A program made the position numbers and the translations under genes. A DNA stretch of 64,000 nucleotides from Burkholderiales bacterium (GTDB lineage Bacteria > Pseudomonadota > Gammaproteobacteria > Burkholderiales > SG8-41): the NCBI GenBank assembly GCA_019744975.1, contig JAIETP010000014.1, forward strand, positions 1 to 64,000, read 5' to 3'. Below are positions 36,353 to 45,674 of the stretch, one piece after another (position 1 is the stretch's first letter; each line of letters starts with the position of its first letter). The notes below the pieces were generated by a model. The model was not told the origin of the DNA. It was given only the letters and a program-made list of their open reading frames with translations, and did not search any database.

Positions 36353-36795
36353 TTATCAAACAGGAACTGACTGATCAGTTTTTCCAGCACCACCGCCGAC
36401 TGGGTCAGCCGGATATTATCGCCGGCCTTCAGCATCTGGTCGTCACCACCGCCCTCGAGCCCGACGTACTGCTCACCAAGCAGGCCGGAGGTCAGGATCG
36501 ACGCCGTGGTGTCCTTGGGAAATTTGTAGCCCTGATCAACGGCCAGGGTTACCTTGGCGGTAAACCGTTCGTTGTTGAACGTGATTGCGGTCACGCGACC
36601 GACGACCACGCCGGCGCTCTTGATCGGCGCGCGCGGCTTCAGGCCCCCGATGTTGTCGAAGTTGGCGGTGATCTGATAGGTCTCGCCGCCACCCAGGCTC
36701 GACATGTTGCCGACCTTGAATGCCAGGATCACCAGCGCGGCTACTCCCGCGACCACGAACAGACCCACCCATAAATCCAGCATTGAACGTTCCAT
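36322..36795 (-). CDS. mlaD: MlaD, MCE-domain phospholipid transport protein
   Basis: A 157-residue protein with an N-terminal anchor (LWVGLFVVAGVAALVILAF) and one MCE domain (about 38-115, YQITANFDNIGGLKPRAPIKS, TSGLLGEQYVGLE). It forms the hexameric ring on MlaFE. The last residues KAAEGSPAKK and stop are encoded by the first unit of a 31-bp tandem array, so the C-terminal tail is repeat-derived. Confidence 0.94.
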   Translation of the reverse strand: MERSMLDLWVGLFVVAGVAALVILAFKVGNMSSLGGGETYQITANFDNIGGLKPRAPIKSAGVVVGRVTAITFNNERFTAKVTLAVDQGYKFPKDTTASILTSGLLGEQYVGLEGGGDDQMLKAGDNIRLTQSAVVLEKLISQFLFDKAAEGSPAKK

Positions 36796-36815
36796 AATTA
36801 AGCACCTTTGTAAAT

Positions 36816-37610
36816 CTAAATACCTCTGAACATAAAGGAGGTCAGAATGAAATCCAGAGCCAGTACCGCCAGCGACGAAGTTACCACGGTGCGCGTCGTG
36901 GCGCCCGAAACGCCCTCTGCGGTCGGCGGCGCGTCATAACCCTCGAACAATGCAATCCAGGTAATGGCGACGCCGAACACAAAACTCTTGATCACGCCGT
37001 TGACGATGTCCTCGCGGACATCGACCGCGCTCTGCATTTGTGACCAGAACGAACCCTCATCGACGCCGATCAGCACCACGCCGACGACATAACCGCCGAA
37101 CACGCCCATCGCGCTGAACATCGCCGCCAGAAGCGGCATCGACAACACGCCGGCCCAGAACCGCGGAGCCACCACGCGCGCGATCGGATCGACCGCCATC
37201 ATTTCCATCGCCGACAGCTGTTCGGTGGCCTTCATCAGGCCGATCTCGGCGGTCATCGCCGAACCGGCGCGGCTGGCAAACAGCAGCGCCGACACCACCG
37301 GCCCCAGTTCGCGCACCAAAGACAGTGCGACCAGCACACCCAGCGCCGATTCGGAGCCGTAGGTAGTCAGCGTCTGGTAACCCTGCAGGCCGAGCACCAT
37401 GCCGACAAACAGCCCGGACACCAGGATGATCACCATCGACAACACCCCGGTGTAATAGAGCTCGCGAATGATCAGCCGCGGCCGCGCGAAGCTGGTCCCG
37501 GAATGTGCCAGCGTCAACCCGATGAAACGCGCCGCGTAACCGAGCCGCAGTACATTGTCGATGGCATTGGCGCCGATGCTGCGCAGCGAAGGCAGGGTTC
37601 TATGCGGCAT
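36816..37610 (-). CDS. mlaE: MlaE permease
   Basis: A 264-residue membrane protein with five helices: [38 protein letters not shown] and [13 protein letters not shown] are MlaE hallmarks. The ORF-track start at 37622 is a TTG; I take the ATG at 37610, which has GGGGGA just upstream and overlaps the mlaF stop by 11 bases. Core of the retrograde phospholipid ABC transporter. Confidence 0.94.
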   Translation of the reverse strand: MPHRTLPSLRSIGANAIDNVLRLGYAARFIGLTLAHSGTSFARPRLIIRELYYTGVLSMVIILVSGLFVGMVLGLQGYQTLTTYGSESALGVLVALSLVRELGPVVSALLFASRAGSAMTAEIGLMKATEQLSAMEMMAVDPIARVVAPRFWAGVLSMPLLAAMFSAMGVFGGYVVGVVLIGVDEGSFWSQMQSAVDVREDIVNGVIKSFVFGVAITWIALFEGYDAPPTAEGVSGATTRTVVTSSLAVLALDFILTSFMFRGI

Positions 37611-38439
37611 GGCGTCCCCCAAGAGGAGCTTCGCCGCGCCCGCCCAGCTTCAGCTCTGCGGCGTAATCACCACTCGGATACTGATAGGCCACCGGCCCCT
37701 CGGCCTCGCCACGCACAAACTGGCGCACCAGCGGATCCGCGTTGGCACGCAACTCTTCCGGCGTGCCGTGCGCCTTCATCTTGCCGTCAGACAGGTAATA
37801 CACATAATCCACCACGTCGAGCGCCTCCTGCACATCATGCGTTACCACCAGCGAAGTCGTGCCCAGCGTGTCATTCAATTCGCGCACCAGGTTGGCGATC
37901 ACGCCCAGAGATATCGGATCCAGCCCGGTAAACGGCTCGTCATACATCATGATCATCGGATCCAGCGCAATCGCCCGCGCCAACGCCACCCGCCGCGCCA
38001 TGCCGCCCGACAGTTCCGCCGGCATCAGCTTGTGCGCACCGCGCAGGCCCACCGCATGCAGTTTCATCATCACCAGGTCGCGGATCATGCTTTCCGGCAG
38101 ATTGGCATGTTCACGCATCTGGAACGCGACGTTGTCGTACACCGACAGGTCGGTGAACAGCGCGCCGAACTGGAACAGCATGCCCATGCGCCGGCGCATT
38201 TTGTAGATGCCTTCCTGGTCCAGCGCGCTGGTACACACGCCGTCCACCCAGACTTCGCCGGAAGTCGGCTTCATCACGCCGCCGATCAGCCGCAGCAGCG
38301 TGGTTTTGCCCGAACCGCTGATACCCATCAGCGCCACGACCTTGCCGCGGGGGATGGTCATGTTGATGCCGGTGAGTATCGGACGCCGCCCGTAGGCGAA
38401 ATTGACGTCCTTGATTTCAATCAGGTTTGCGGGGGGCAC
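37600..38439 (-). CDS. mlaF: MlaF ATPase of the phospholipid transporter
   Basis: A 279-residue ATPase with a GTG start. Walker [10 protein letters not shown], signature [14 protein letters not shown], Walker [13 protein letters not shown] and intact switch His201 (VVTHDVQE). First gene of mlaFEDCB. A 12-residue C-terminal extension ([12 protein letters not shown]) overlaps the mlaE start. A paralogue with Tyr201 lies at 30945. Confidence 0.94.
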   Translation of the reverse strand: MPPANLIEIKDVNFAYGRRPILTGINMTIPRGKVVALMGISGSGKTTLLRLIGGVMKPTSGEVWVDGVCTSALDQEGIYKMRRRMGMLFQFGALFTDLSVYDNVAFQMREHANLPESMIRDLVMMKLHAVGLRGAHKLMPAELSGGMARRVALARAIALDPMIMMYDEPFTGLDPISLGVIANLVRELNDTLGTTSLVVTHDVQEALDVVDYVYYLSDGKMKAHGTPEELRANADPLVRQFVRGEAEGPVAYQYPSGDYAAELKLGGRGEAPLGGRHAA

Positions 38440-38565
38440 GGAGGGCCAGTTAAAGCCGGAAATAAAGAGCGGATTCTAAACGAGAACGCCAGGGCCTGTT
38501 AACCATCATTTCATGGGCGCAACGCGGTGTTTACCCCCGAGGCGCTTTCGGCTAAGTTACACCGC

Positions 38566-39285
38566 ATGTCAGCATTCGCACTGCGCATCAGCAATCTGCA
38601 CAAATCCTATGGCAAGGCCGTCGCGCTGGCGGATTTATCGCTGGAGATTGCCGCCGGCGAATTTTTCGGCCTGGTCGGTGCCAACGGGGCCGGCAAAACC
38701 ACACTGATCAAGTGTGCCCTCGATTTCTGCGACATCAGTTCAGGCGCGATTGAAATTTTCGGCACGCCGCACCGCCAGACCGCCGCGCGCAGCCGGCTGG
38801 GCTTCCTGCCGGAACGGTTTGTGCCGCCCCACTACCTGAACGGCCGCGACTTCCTGCGTTACCTGGCCGAACTGCATCGCCGGCCCTACGACGAAACCCG
38901 CGCCAGCAGCATGCTCGCGGCCCTGGAACTGGACGGCAACGCCCTCGACAAACCGGTGCGGGCCTACTCCAAGGGCATGACCCAGAAACTCGGCCTCGCC
39001 GCCTGCCTGCTCTCCGGCAAGGACATGCTGATCCTCGACGAACCGACCAGCGGCCTTGACCCCAAGGCACGCGCGTTGTTGAAGCGCGAATTGAAGGCCC
39101 AGCATGACGCCGGACGCACCGTGCTGATGACCACACATGCGCTGCACGACGTCGGCGAAATGTGCAGTCGCATGGCGGTGGTGCATCGCGGGCAACTGCG
39201 GTTTGCCGGTACCCCCGCGGAATTCACCGCACTCTACCGCAGCACCGACCTGGAGCAGGCTTATCTTGCCTGTATTGCCGAATGA
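38566..39285 (+). CDS. ABC transporter ATP-binding protein at the start of the pilus locus
   Basis: A 239-residue ATPase. I start at MSAFALRISNLHKSYG. Walker A GLVGANGAGKTT, signature variant YSKGMTQKLGLAACL, Walker B MLILDEPTSGLDP, H-loop TTHALHD. No permease is adjacent; the only unpaired ABC-2 permease nearby is at 54967, at the far end of the pilus locus, so these may be a split pair (inference). Similar ATPases occur in exopolysaccharide and exosortase-associated loci. Confidence 0.87.
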   Translation: MSAFALRISNLHKSYGKAVALADLSLEIAAGEFFGLVGANGAGKTTLIKCALDFCDISSGAIEIFGTPHRQTAARSRLGFLPERFVPPHYLNGRDFLRYLAELHRRPYDETRASSMLAALELDGNALDKPVRAYSKGMTQKLGLAACLLSGKDMLILDEPTSGLDPKARALLKRELKAQHDAGRTVLMTTHALHDVGEMCSRMAVVHRGQLRFAGTPAEFTALYRSTDLEQAYLACIAE

Positions 39286-39302
39286 GTTGCTGATGCCTGT
39301 GA

Positions 39303-39320
39303 ACCGCGGCCCGCCGCGGT
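39303..39320 (+). terminator. Hairpin after the ABC ATPase gene
   Basis: ACCGCGG-CCCG-CCGCGGT is a perfect 7-bp stem 17 bases past the stop codon. There is no T-tract directly after it, so termination strength is uncertain. Confidence 0.4.
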
Positions 39321-39398
39321 ATCAAGAGCACCGGCAATCTGGCACAATGCCCAATAATTTCAGCAAGTTAGAATATTTTTGATTTTCTGGACAAACGC

Positions 39399-40826
39399 AT
39401 GGCGGATCCGGCAAAACCCGAACTCCTGATTGTCGATGATGACGCCACGATCATCGACACGCTGAGTTATGTACTGGGCAGCGATTTCACCGTGATCACC
39501 GCAGAATCACGACCACACGCCAAAGCCCTGCTGCGCCAGCGCGACACACCGCCGCAACTGGCACTGATCGACCTCGGCCTGCCGCCGCGGCCGCACCGCC
39601 CCGACGAGGGTTTTCAACTGATTGCCGAACTGATCGCTGCGGCGCCGGCAATGAAAATCATCGTGCTGTCGGGTCAGAACGACGAAGCCAACGCCCGTCA
39701 CGCACGCACGCTGGGCGCCATCGATTTTGTCGCCAAACCAGCCGAACCCGCACAACTCAAGGCACTGCTGAAACAGGCGCTGAGCGTCACCTCCGCCGAA
39801 ACCGGCGGCGGCGTGTCCGGACTGCTCGGCAACAGTTCTCCGATGCAGAAGCTGCGCCAGCAGATCACGCAGTTCGCCGACGCACCATTCCCGGTGCTGA
39901 TCGAAGGTGAATCGGGCAGCGGCAAGGAACTGGTCGCGCAGGCACTGCACAAACAAAGCCGGCGTGCCGGCAAACCCTTTCTCGCATTGAACTGCGCGGC
40001 GATTTCGCCGACGCTGGTCGAACCGACGCTGTTTGGTTACGCCAAAGGGGCCTTCACCGGCGCCGTCACGGCGCGCGCCGGTTATTTCGAAGATGCGGTC
40101 GATTCGACGCTGTTCCTCGACGAAATCGGCGAATTGCCGATGGAACTGCAGGCCAAGCTGCTGCGCGTGCTCGAAAACGGCGAATTCCAGCGCGTCGGTG
40201 AAACCCAGAGCCGGGTGTCCAACGCGCGCGTGGTCGCCGCGACCAACCGCGACATGCGCAACGAAATCCGCCACAACAATTTCCGCGCCGACCTCTACCA
40301 CCGGCTGTCGGTGTTCACCATCAGTGTGCCTTCACTGCGCGATCTCGGTGAGGACAAACAACTGCTGCTCGAGCATTACCGTCAGTTTTATGCGGCGCAG
40401 ATCGGCACGCAGCCGGTCGAACTCGACCCTGATGCGCTGCGCCTGTGGCGCGAATACCCCTTCCCCGGCAATGTCCGCGAACTGCGCAACATCGTCATCA
40501 GGCTTTGCACCAAATATGCCGGCACCCGGATCACGCCGGACCTGCTGCAGGGCGAACTTGACCGCGAAAGCCTGGCGCCGGGCGGCGCGGGCATGCCCTC
40601 GCTGTCCGACGAAAGCGTGCTGCTCGACGCGGCCCGCCGCCAGCTCGAAGCCGATCCCGACTTCAGCCTGGACGAAGTGCTGAAACGCTGGGAACGCGGC
40701 TTCGTCGAGGCCGCGCTGGCACTGACCAACGGCAACCTGTCGCAGGCCGCCAAACGCCTCGGCGTACACCGCACCACGCTCTACAGCCGCATGCAATCCC
40801 ACGGCGAAGCCGGCGAGGTCAAATAA
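39399..40826 (+). CDS. Sigma-54-dependent response regulator, PrsR-like
   Basis: A 475-residue NtrC-class activator. Receiver domain (about 8-125): acidic pair DDD at 13-15, phosphoacceptor D58 in LIDLGLPP, Lys in FVAKP. AAA+ domain (about 145-380): Walker A GESGSGKE, the sigma-54 contact GAFTGA, Walker B FLDEIGE. Fis-type HTH at the C-terminus (NLSQAAKRLGVHRTTLYSRM). The receiver's LGLPP-plus-insert resembles PrsR regulators of exosortase systems. Probable partner kinase: 53181-54914. Probable target: the promoter at 56641. Confidence 0.88.
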   Translation: MADPAKPELLIVDDDATIIDTLSYVLGSDFTVITAESRPHAKALLRQRDTPPQLALIDLGLPPRPHRPDEGFQLIAELIAAAPAMKIIVLSGQNDEANARHARTLGAIDFVAKPAEPAQLKALLKQALSVTSAETGGGVSGLLGNSSPMQKLRQQITQFADAPFPVLIEGESGSGKELVAQALHKQSRRAGKPFLALNCAAISPTLVEPTLFGYAKGAFTGAVTARAGYFEDAVDSTLFLDEIGELPMELQAKLLRVLENGEFQRVGETQSRVSNARVVAATNRDMRNEIRHNNFRADLYHRLSVFTISVPSLRDLGEDKQLLLEHYRQFYAAQIGTQPVELDPDALRLWREYPFPGNVRELRNIVIRLCTKYAGTRITPDLLQGELDRESLAPGGAGMPSLSDESVLLDAARRQLEADPDFSLDEVLKRWERGFVEAALALTNGNLSQAAKRLGVHRTTLYSRMQSHGEAGEVK

Positions 40827-40828
40827 GC

Positions 40829-42331
40829 ATGTATTACGAACATTTCGGACTGACGCAGGCGCCGTTCAAGATCACGCCCAACACCGATTTCTTTTTCGGC
40901 GGCGGCAACCGCGGCCCCATCCTTGAAGCGCTGATTTACGCGATCACCCAGGGCGAGGGCATCGTCAAGGTCACCGGCGAAGTCGGCAGCGGCAAAACGA
41001 TGCTCTGCAGCATGCTGCAGAGCCGGTTGCCCGAGCAGGTGGAGACCGTGTACCTGGCCAACCCCAGTGTCTCGCCCCAGGAAATCCTCCACGCCATCGC
41101 CTTCGAAATGCAGCTCGACATCGCCCGCGATGCCGGCCGGCTCAGCGTCATGCATGCGATCCAGGACTATCTGCTGCAGCGCCACGCCGAAGGCAAACGC
41201 GTGGTGCTGTTTGTCGAGGAATCGCAGGGCATGCCGATCGAAACGCTGGAAGAAATCCGGCTGCTGTCCAATCTTGAAACCAAATCCGACAAGCTGCTGC
41301 AGATCGTACTCTTCGGCCAGCCGGAGCTCGACGATAACCTGCGCGAAAACCGCATCCGCCAGTTGAAGGAACGCATCACCCACAGCTTCCGGCTGGAACC
41401 GCTGACCGCGCCGGAAACCCGCGAGTACCTGATGTTCCGTCTGCGTGCCGCGGGTTACCGCGGTCCCGACCTGTTCACCGATGCCATGGTCCGCGAAATC
41501 GCGCGCATCTCCGGCGGGCTGACCCGGCGCATCAACCTGATCACCGACAAGGCACTGCTCGCCGCCTTTTCGGAAAATACCCACAGCATTCGCCAGAAAC
41601 ATATCGATGCGGCCGTCCGCGACAGCGAGTTTGCGCAAAAACACCTGCCGCCGGCAGCACGCCCGCGCATGGCCCAGGGCATCGTGCTGCTGGGAGTTGG
41701 CATGGCCGCGGGTGCGGCGCTGTACGCGGTATTGGGCGTCAGCGGCAAACCCGCCACCGTCGAACCTGCTGTGACCCAAGCTGCGCCCGCCGCGCCGGTT
41801 GTAATTATTCCGGCGGTGCCGGCCGCACCGGCCCAGGCTGCCATAGTGGCACCCGCAGCACCGGTCGCGCCCAAGGAAGATGATAAAAAATCAGTAGAAA
41901 CAACAACTTATGAAGCAGCCCCAGCCGTATCTGCGGCCCCAGCCGCTGCGCCGAGCGGGGCAGCACCTGCTGTCGCCGCGCCCGCCGGCAGCAGCGCGCT
42001 ACTTGAAAGCCGGCTCGCAGCTACCACCGCTTGGCTGGCCGGCGCCAAGCCCCAGACCTACACCATCCAGCTGCTCGGATCGACCGACGACCAACAGCTT
42101 AACCAACATCTTAAATTCCTCTCCAACAGCATTGAAATTAATAGTCTTTTTGTGTATCGTACCCTCGCTAAAGGTGCGCCGGCACTGACTGTTGTCTGGG
42201 GTAGTTTCGACAGCCAGCGCGAAGCCCGTGAGGCAATGGCAAAATTACCGCCATTCCTGAAGGCTTACAGGCCGTTGTTGCGCACCGTGCAGGGGATCAG
42301 AGCGGAAGTCCGGAACCATAAAGCATCGTGA
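40829..42331 (+). CDS. MshM/ExeA-like AAA ATPase with SPOR domain
   Basis: A 500-residue protein 2 bases after the regulator gene. MYYEHFGLTQAPFKITPNT is the ExeA/GspA/MshM signature; Walker A is GEVGSGKTML (about 50-59) and the Walker B equivalent VVLFVEES. A membrane helix (about 285-308) is followed by an Ala/Pro-rich periplasmic linker and a SPOR-like domain (about 408-495, QTYTIQLLGSTDDQQL) that should bind denuded peptidoglycan. ExeA-type proteins help assemble secretins through the cell wall, fitting the adjacent secretin. Confidence 0.88.
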   Translation: MYYEHFGLTQAPFKITPNTDFFFGGGNRGPILEALIYAITQGEGIVKVTGEVGSGKTMLCSMLQSRLPEQVETVYLANPSVSPQEILHAIAFEMQLDIARDAGRLSVMHAIQDYLLQRHAEGKRVVLFVEESQGMPIETLEEIRLLSNLETKSDKLLQIVLFGQPELDDNLRENRIRQLKERITHSFRLEPLTAPETREYLMFRLRAAGYRGPDLFTDAMVREIARISGGLTRRINLITDKALLAAFSENTHSIRQKHIDAAVRDSEFAQKHLPPAARPRMAQGIVLLGVGMAAGAALYAVLGVSGKPATVEPAVTQAAPAAPVVIIPAVPAAPAQAAIVAPAAPVAPKEDDKKSVETTTYEAAPAVSAAPAAAPSGAAPAVAAPAGSSALLESRLAATTAWLAGAKPQTYTIQLLGSTDDQQLNQHLKFLSNSIEINSLFVYRTLAKGAPALTVVWGSFDSQREAREAMAKLPPFLKAYRPLLRTVQGIRAEVRNHKAS

Positions 42332-42400
42332 CCACGAGCGCATGTTGATGTCTGCGGGATAAGTACAACAGTCCGCAATCCAAGGGGAGTAAGCAGAAAA

Positions 42401-44275
42401 ATGTCTGAACGGTCGTCCGACCAGAGGCAAGTCCAGCAGGACGGCCTGCGGAAAACCGGGGCTTCCTGTCCGGCAGCCGCTATTGTCCTAGCCTGCAGCG
42501 TCATGCTGCTCGCCGCTTGCGCGCCGTTCCAGACCAAAGTGACGCCTTCCGAGGGGCACATCACCACGCCGGCAGCCGCAAAAAAACCTGACTCAGCGAT
42601 TCCGCAGACCGCCCGCGTACCCACGCTGGTGCCTCCGCCCACGGCACAGATCAAACCGCAGACCTACAGCGTAGTCGTGCATGAAGTGCCGGTGAAGGAA
42701 CTGCTGCTGGCGCTCGCCCGCGACACCAAGCAGAACATCGACATCCACCCCGGCCTCAACGGCCTGGTCAGCCTGAACGCCATCAACGAGACGCTGCCGG
42801 CGATCCTTGAGCGCCTGACCAAACAGGTCAACCTGCGTTACCGGACCGAAGGCAACACCATCATCGTCTCACCCGATACGGCATACGTAAAAACCTATCG
42901 CGTCAACTACGTCAACATGACGCGTGACACCACATCGAACATCGGCGTCTCTGGTGAAATCTCCACCACATCCGCTGGTGGCACCGGTGGCGCCGCCGGC
43001 GCTACCACCTCGGGCTCCAACACTTCGGTCCGCTCGACCTCGAGCAACAATTTCTGGGATGAACTGCGCAACAACATCCGCGCCATCCTGAACTCGACCC
43101 GCCTGCAGACGCTGAGCGCCGATGCGCGCAGCGAGCGCCTTGCCTTGGTCAAACAGGAACAGGACAACCGAGTACGGCAAATCGAGGCCGCGAGCAAGGC
43201 CCTCACCGGTGCCGCGCCCCTGGCTTCCACCGTGATCAGCGCCTCCAGCACCAACCCGCAGCAGGCTTCTCTGGTCCCGGATGACGTCGTGGTCAACGCT
43301 GTCACCGGTACAGTCACCATCAATGCCACGGACAACCAGCACCAGTTGATCCAGCGCCATCTCGACAGTGTGACCTCAGCAATCCAGCGCCAGGTGCTGA
43401 TCGAAGCCACCATCGTCGAAGTCATCCTGTCGGACGCCTTCCAGGCCGGCATCGACTGGAGCCGGCTGCCGATCAGCGGCGGGCTGTCGATCACTCAGGC
43501 GCTGCTGGGAGGCTTCAACGCTGCTGCCACAGGCTCCGGTGCAGCCGCGGGCAATGCCCTGACAGTTGCATACACCAACCCGACGACCAATGTCGGCAAC
43601 ATCAGCGGCACCGTGAAACTGCTCGAGACATTCGGCGACTCGCGTGTACTGTCCAGCCCGAAGCTGATGGCGATGAACAACCAGACCGCGCTGCTCAAGG
43701 TCGTCGACAACCTGGTCTATTTCGAGATCAAGGCCGACACCACCACGCCGACCACCGGCCCCACCCTGACCACGTTCAACACCACCGCCAAAAGCGTGTC
43801 CGTCGGCGTGGTGATGGGCGTCACACCGCAGATCAACGAGGACGGCCGTGTACTGCTGAACGTGCGGCCCACGGTCACCCGGCTGAACTCGCAGCAGCCC
43901 TTCGTCAACGATCCCAATCCGAGCCTGTGCGACGCAACCCGCACCAACTGCATTGCCAACCCGGTCCCGCAGATCCAGGTCCGCGAAATGGAGTCGGTAT
44001 TGCAGGTCGTCAGCGGCCAGACAGTCATTCTCGGCGGTCTGATGCAGGATAACGCCAGCGTCGCTCGTGAGCAGATACCGGGCACCGACAGTCTGGGCGA
44101 ACCCCTGGCCAACCTGTTCCGCTTCCGCGACCAGCGCGCCAGAAAAAGCGAACTGGTGATCTTCCTGCGCCCGACCGTTGTATCCAATCCTTCGCTGGAC
44201 AGCGAAGAGCTGAAATTCTTCCAGCGTTTCCTGCCGCAACCCGAATCCGCTCCTGCGCCGCCCACTGCCCGATGA
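42401..44275 (+). CDS. MshL-like secretin lipoprotein
   Basis: A 624-residue outer-membrane secretin. The leader ends in lipobox LLAAC; an N-domain (about 85-165) precedes a Gly/Ser/Thr-rich insert (about 185-215), and the secretin core (about 320-605) has VLIEATIVEVILSDAFQAGIDWS, RVLSSPKLMAMNNQTALLKV and VILGGLMQDN. It forms the pore through which the pilus exits. Start ATG follows AAGGGGAGTAAG. It overlaps mshN by ATGA. Confidence 0.9.
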   Translation: MSERSSDQRQVQQDGLRKTGASCPAAAIVLACSVMLLAACAPFQTKVTPSEGHITTPAAAKKPDSAIPQTARVPTLVPPPTAQIKPQTYSVVVHEVPVKELLLALARDTKQNIDIHPGLNGLVSLNAINETLPAILERLTKQVNLRYRTEGNTIIVSPDTAYVKTYRVNYVNMTRDTTSNIGVSGEISTTSAGGTGGAAGATTSGSNTSVRSTSSNNFWDELRNNIRAILNSTRLQTLSADARSERLALVKQEQDNRVRQIEAASKALTGAAPLASTVISASSTNPQQASLVPDDVVVNAVTGTVTINATDNQHQLIQRHLDSVTSAIQRQVLIEATIVEVILSDAFQAGIDWSRLPISGGLSITQALLGGFNAAATGSGAAAGNALTVAYTNPTTNVGNISGTVKLLETFGDSRVLSSPKLMAMNNQTALLKVVDNLVYFEIKADTTTPTTGPTLTTFNTTAKSVSVGVVMGVTPQINEDGRVLLNVRPTVTRLNSQQPFVNDPNPSLCDATRTNCIANPVPQIQVREMESVLQVVSGQTVILGGLMQDNASVAREQIPGTDSLGEPLANLFRFRDQRARKSELVIFLRPTVVSNPSLDSEELKFFQRFLPQPESAPAPPTAR

Positions 44276-45471
44276 GCCTGTTGATGAAGGCCTTGGAAAA
44301 GGCCGCCAAGGATCGTGGCGAAGCGCAGCTGCCGGCAACAGAAGCTGCTCCAACGGCACCAGCCGCCGCATCTCCGGCCATGGAATTGTCGCTAGAGCCG
44401 CTGCAGGCTGACGCGCCCGTGTCACCGCCACCTGAGCCCACGCCAGCGCCTGGTGCTGCTGCAAACAAACGCAACGACCGCACTCAGCAGGCGCATGCTG
44501 CGACTGTAATGCAGGCGAGTTCGCGCGCACCGGCAAGCACTGCTGGGCCGCGTATCCGTCCGGTGATGGCGCTCGGACTGCTGGCGGGGGTCGTGACGCT
44601 GGGCTTTGCAATTTACGTCTACCTGCAAATCACCAATCCCGGGATGTTCATCCGCCAGCCCGCAACCGCGGCGAAACCGCCGGCGCCACTGGGACAAACC
44701 CCCGCACCGAAACAAGCGCCGATTGCCACAGGTAGCGTAATCGCGCCTGCAGATGCTGTTGCGCAAAATCGCGCTTCTGAACAACCAGCGCAAACCGCGC
44801 GGGCGACGGCCCCTGCGCCCGAACCGGCGCGACAGGCTGGTGCCACGGAAGCGCCGCGCAACATCATTCAGGTCAGCGCAACTGCCGCCGAACCGCAACT
44901 CAACCCGCAACTGAGCCAGGCTTATTCCGCGCTGCAGTCGGGAAAACTCGACGCCGCGCGCCAGCTCTACAGCGACGCTGCGCGCAATGAGCCGCGCGAC
45001 ATCAATGCGCTGCTCGGCCTGGCGACCATTGCCATGCAGGAAGGCCGCACCGAGGACGCCAACAGGCTGTACTTAAACGTACTCAATCTTGAACCACGCA
45101 ACCCGTATGCGCAGGCAGGACTGATCGCGATGATGGGCCGTGCCGATCCGGTGGCCGCTGAATCCAGGCTCAGACAGCTGATCTCCCGCGATCCGCTGCC
45201 CTCGCTTTATTTCACACTCGGCAACCTGTACGGCGACCAGTCGCGATGGGCCGAAGCGCAGCAGGCTTATTTCCAGGCACATCAGCTGGAACCGGCCAAT
45301 CCCGATTACGCCTACAACCTTGCAGTCGGACTCGAACATGTCGGCCAGCCAAAACTGGCCGCCAACTTCTACCAGCGCGCGGTCGATCAGGCCAAAACCA
45401 CAGGCCGCATCGGCTTCAATCTGGCCCAGGCACAGGACCGCATCCGTCAACTCGCCGCGCAGCCGCAATAA
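44272..45471 (+). CDS. MshN-like TPR protein
   Basis: A 399-residue protein: cytoplasmic Ala/Pro-rich N-terminus, one membrane helix (about 98-118, PVMALGLLAGVVTLGFAIYVYLQI), a low-complexity linker, then TPR repeats (about 215-395; LSQAYSALQSGKLDAARQLY, INALLGLATIAMQEGRTEDA). Sequence order after the secretin and translational coupling (ATGA) match MshN of MSHA pilus loci, whose precise job is unclear but probably scaffolding. Confidence 0.8.
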   Translation: MSLLMKALEKAAKDRGEAQLPATEAAPTAPAAASPAMELSLEPLQADAPVSPPPEPTPAPGAAANKRNDRTQQAHAATVMQASSRAPASTAGPRIRPVMALGLLAGVVTLGFAIYVYLQITNPGMFIRQPATAAKPPAPLGQTPAPKQAPIATGSVIAPADAVAQNRASEQPAQTARATAPAPEPARQAGATEAPRNIIQVSATAAEPQLNPQLSQAYSALQSGKLDAARQLYSDAARNEPRDINALLGLATIAMQEGRTEDANRLYLNVLNLEPRNPYAQAGLIAMMGRADPVAAESRLRQLISRDPLPSLYFTLGNLYGDQSRWAEAQQAYFQAHQLEPANPDYAYNLAVGLEHVGQPKLAANFYQRAVDQAKTTGRIGFNLAQAQDRIRQLAAQPQ

Positions 45472-45479
45472 CGGGACCT

Positions 45480-45664
45480 AGTGTCCTGAGTCTGGAATTC
45501 GAAGCATAAATGGCGGGCCGAATGAAACAGTATATGAATTTTTTTGCATGCGCGGCGCGGCGCGAAGTGCGACGAGACAGGGTTGGGCACCCGTCGAGGA
45601 GCACGACAAAGCTGCGGCGTGCAGGCAAAGAAATTCTGCGAGCAATTTCAGACTCAGGACACTG
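45480..45664. mobile_element. MITE-like element with 20-bp terminal inverted repeats
   Basis: AGTGTCCTGAGTCTGGAATT (45480-45499) is matched by its reverse complement at 45645-45664 with one mismatch. The 185-bp interior has no gene and contains GGGTTGGGCACCC. I see no clear target duplication. The right end lies 10 bases before the mshE start codon, so the element now supplies the leader of that gene; the only upstream AGGA is in the terminal repeat, 14 bases from the ATG. Confidence 0.75.
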
Positions 45665-45674
45665 AGCTACCGCA

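Noticed and set aside
39341-39370. TGGCACAATGCCCAAT as a sigma-54 promoter for the response-regulator gene
   Set aside because: It has a good -24 half but no GC at the -12 position with correct spacing.
43376-44611. 411-residue minus-strand ORF
   Set aside because: Antisense to the secretin and mshN-like genes; low-complexity Gln/Arg/Ala composition.
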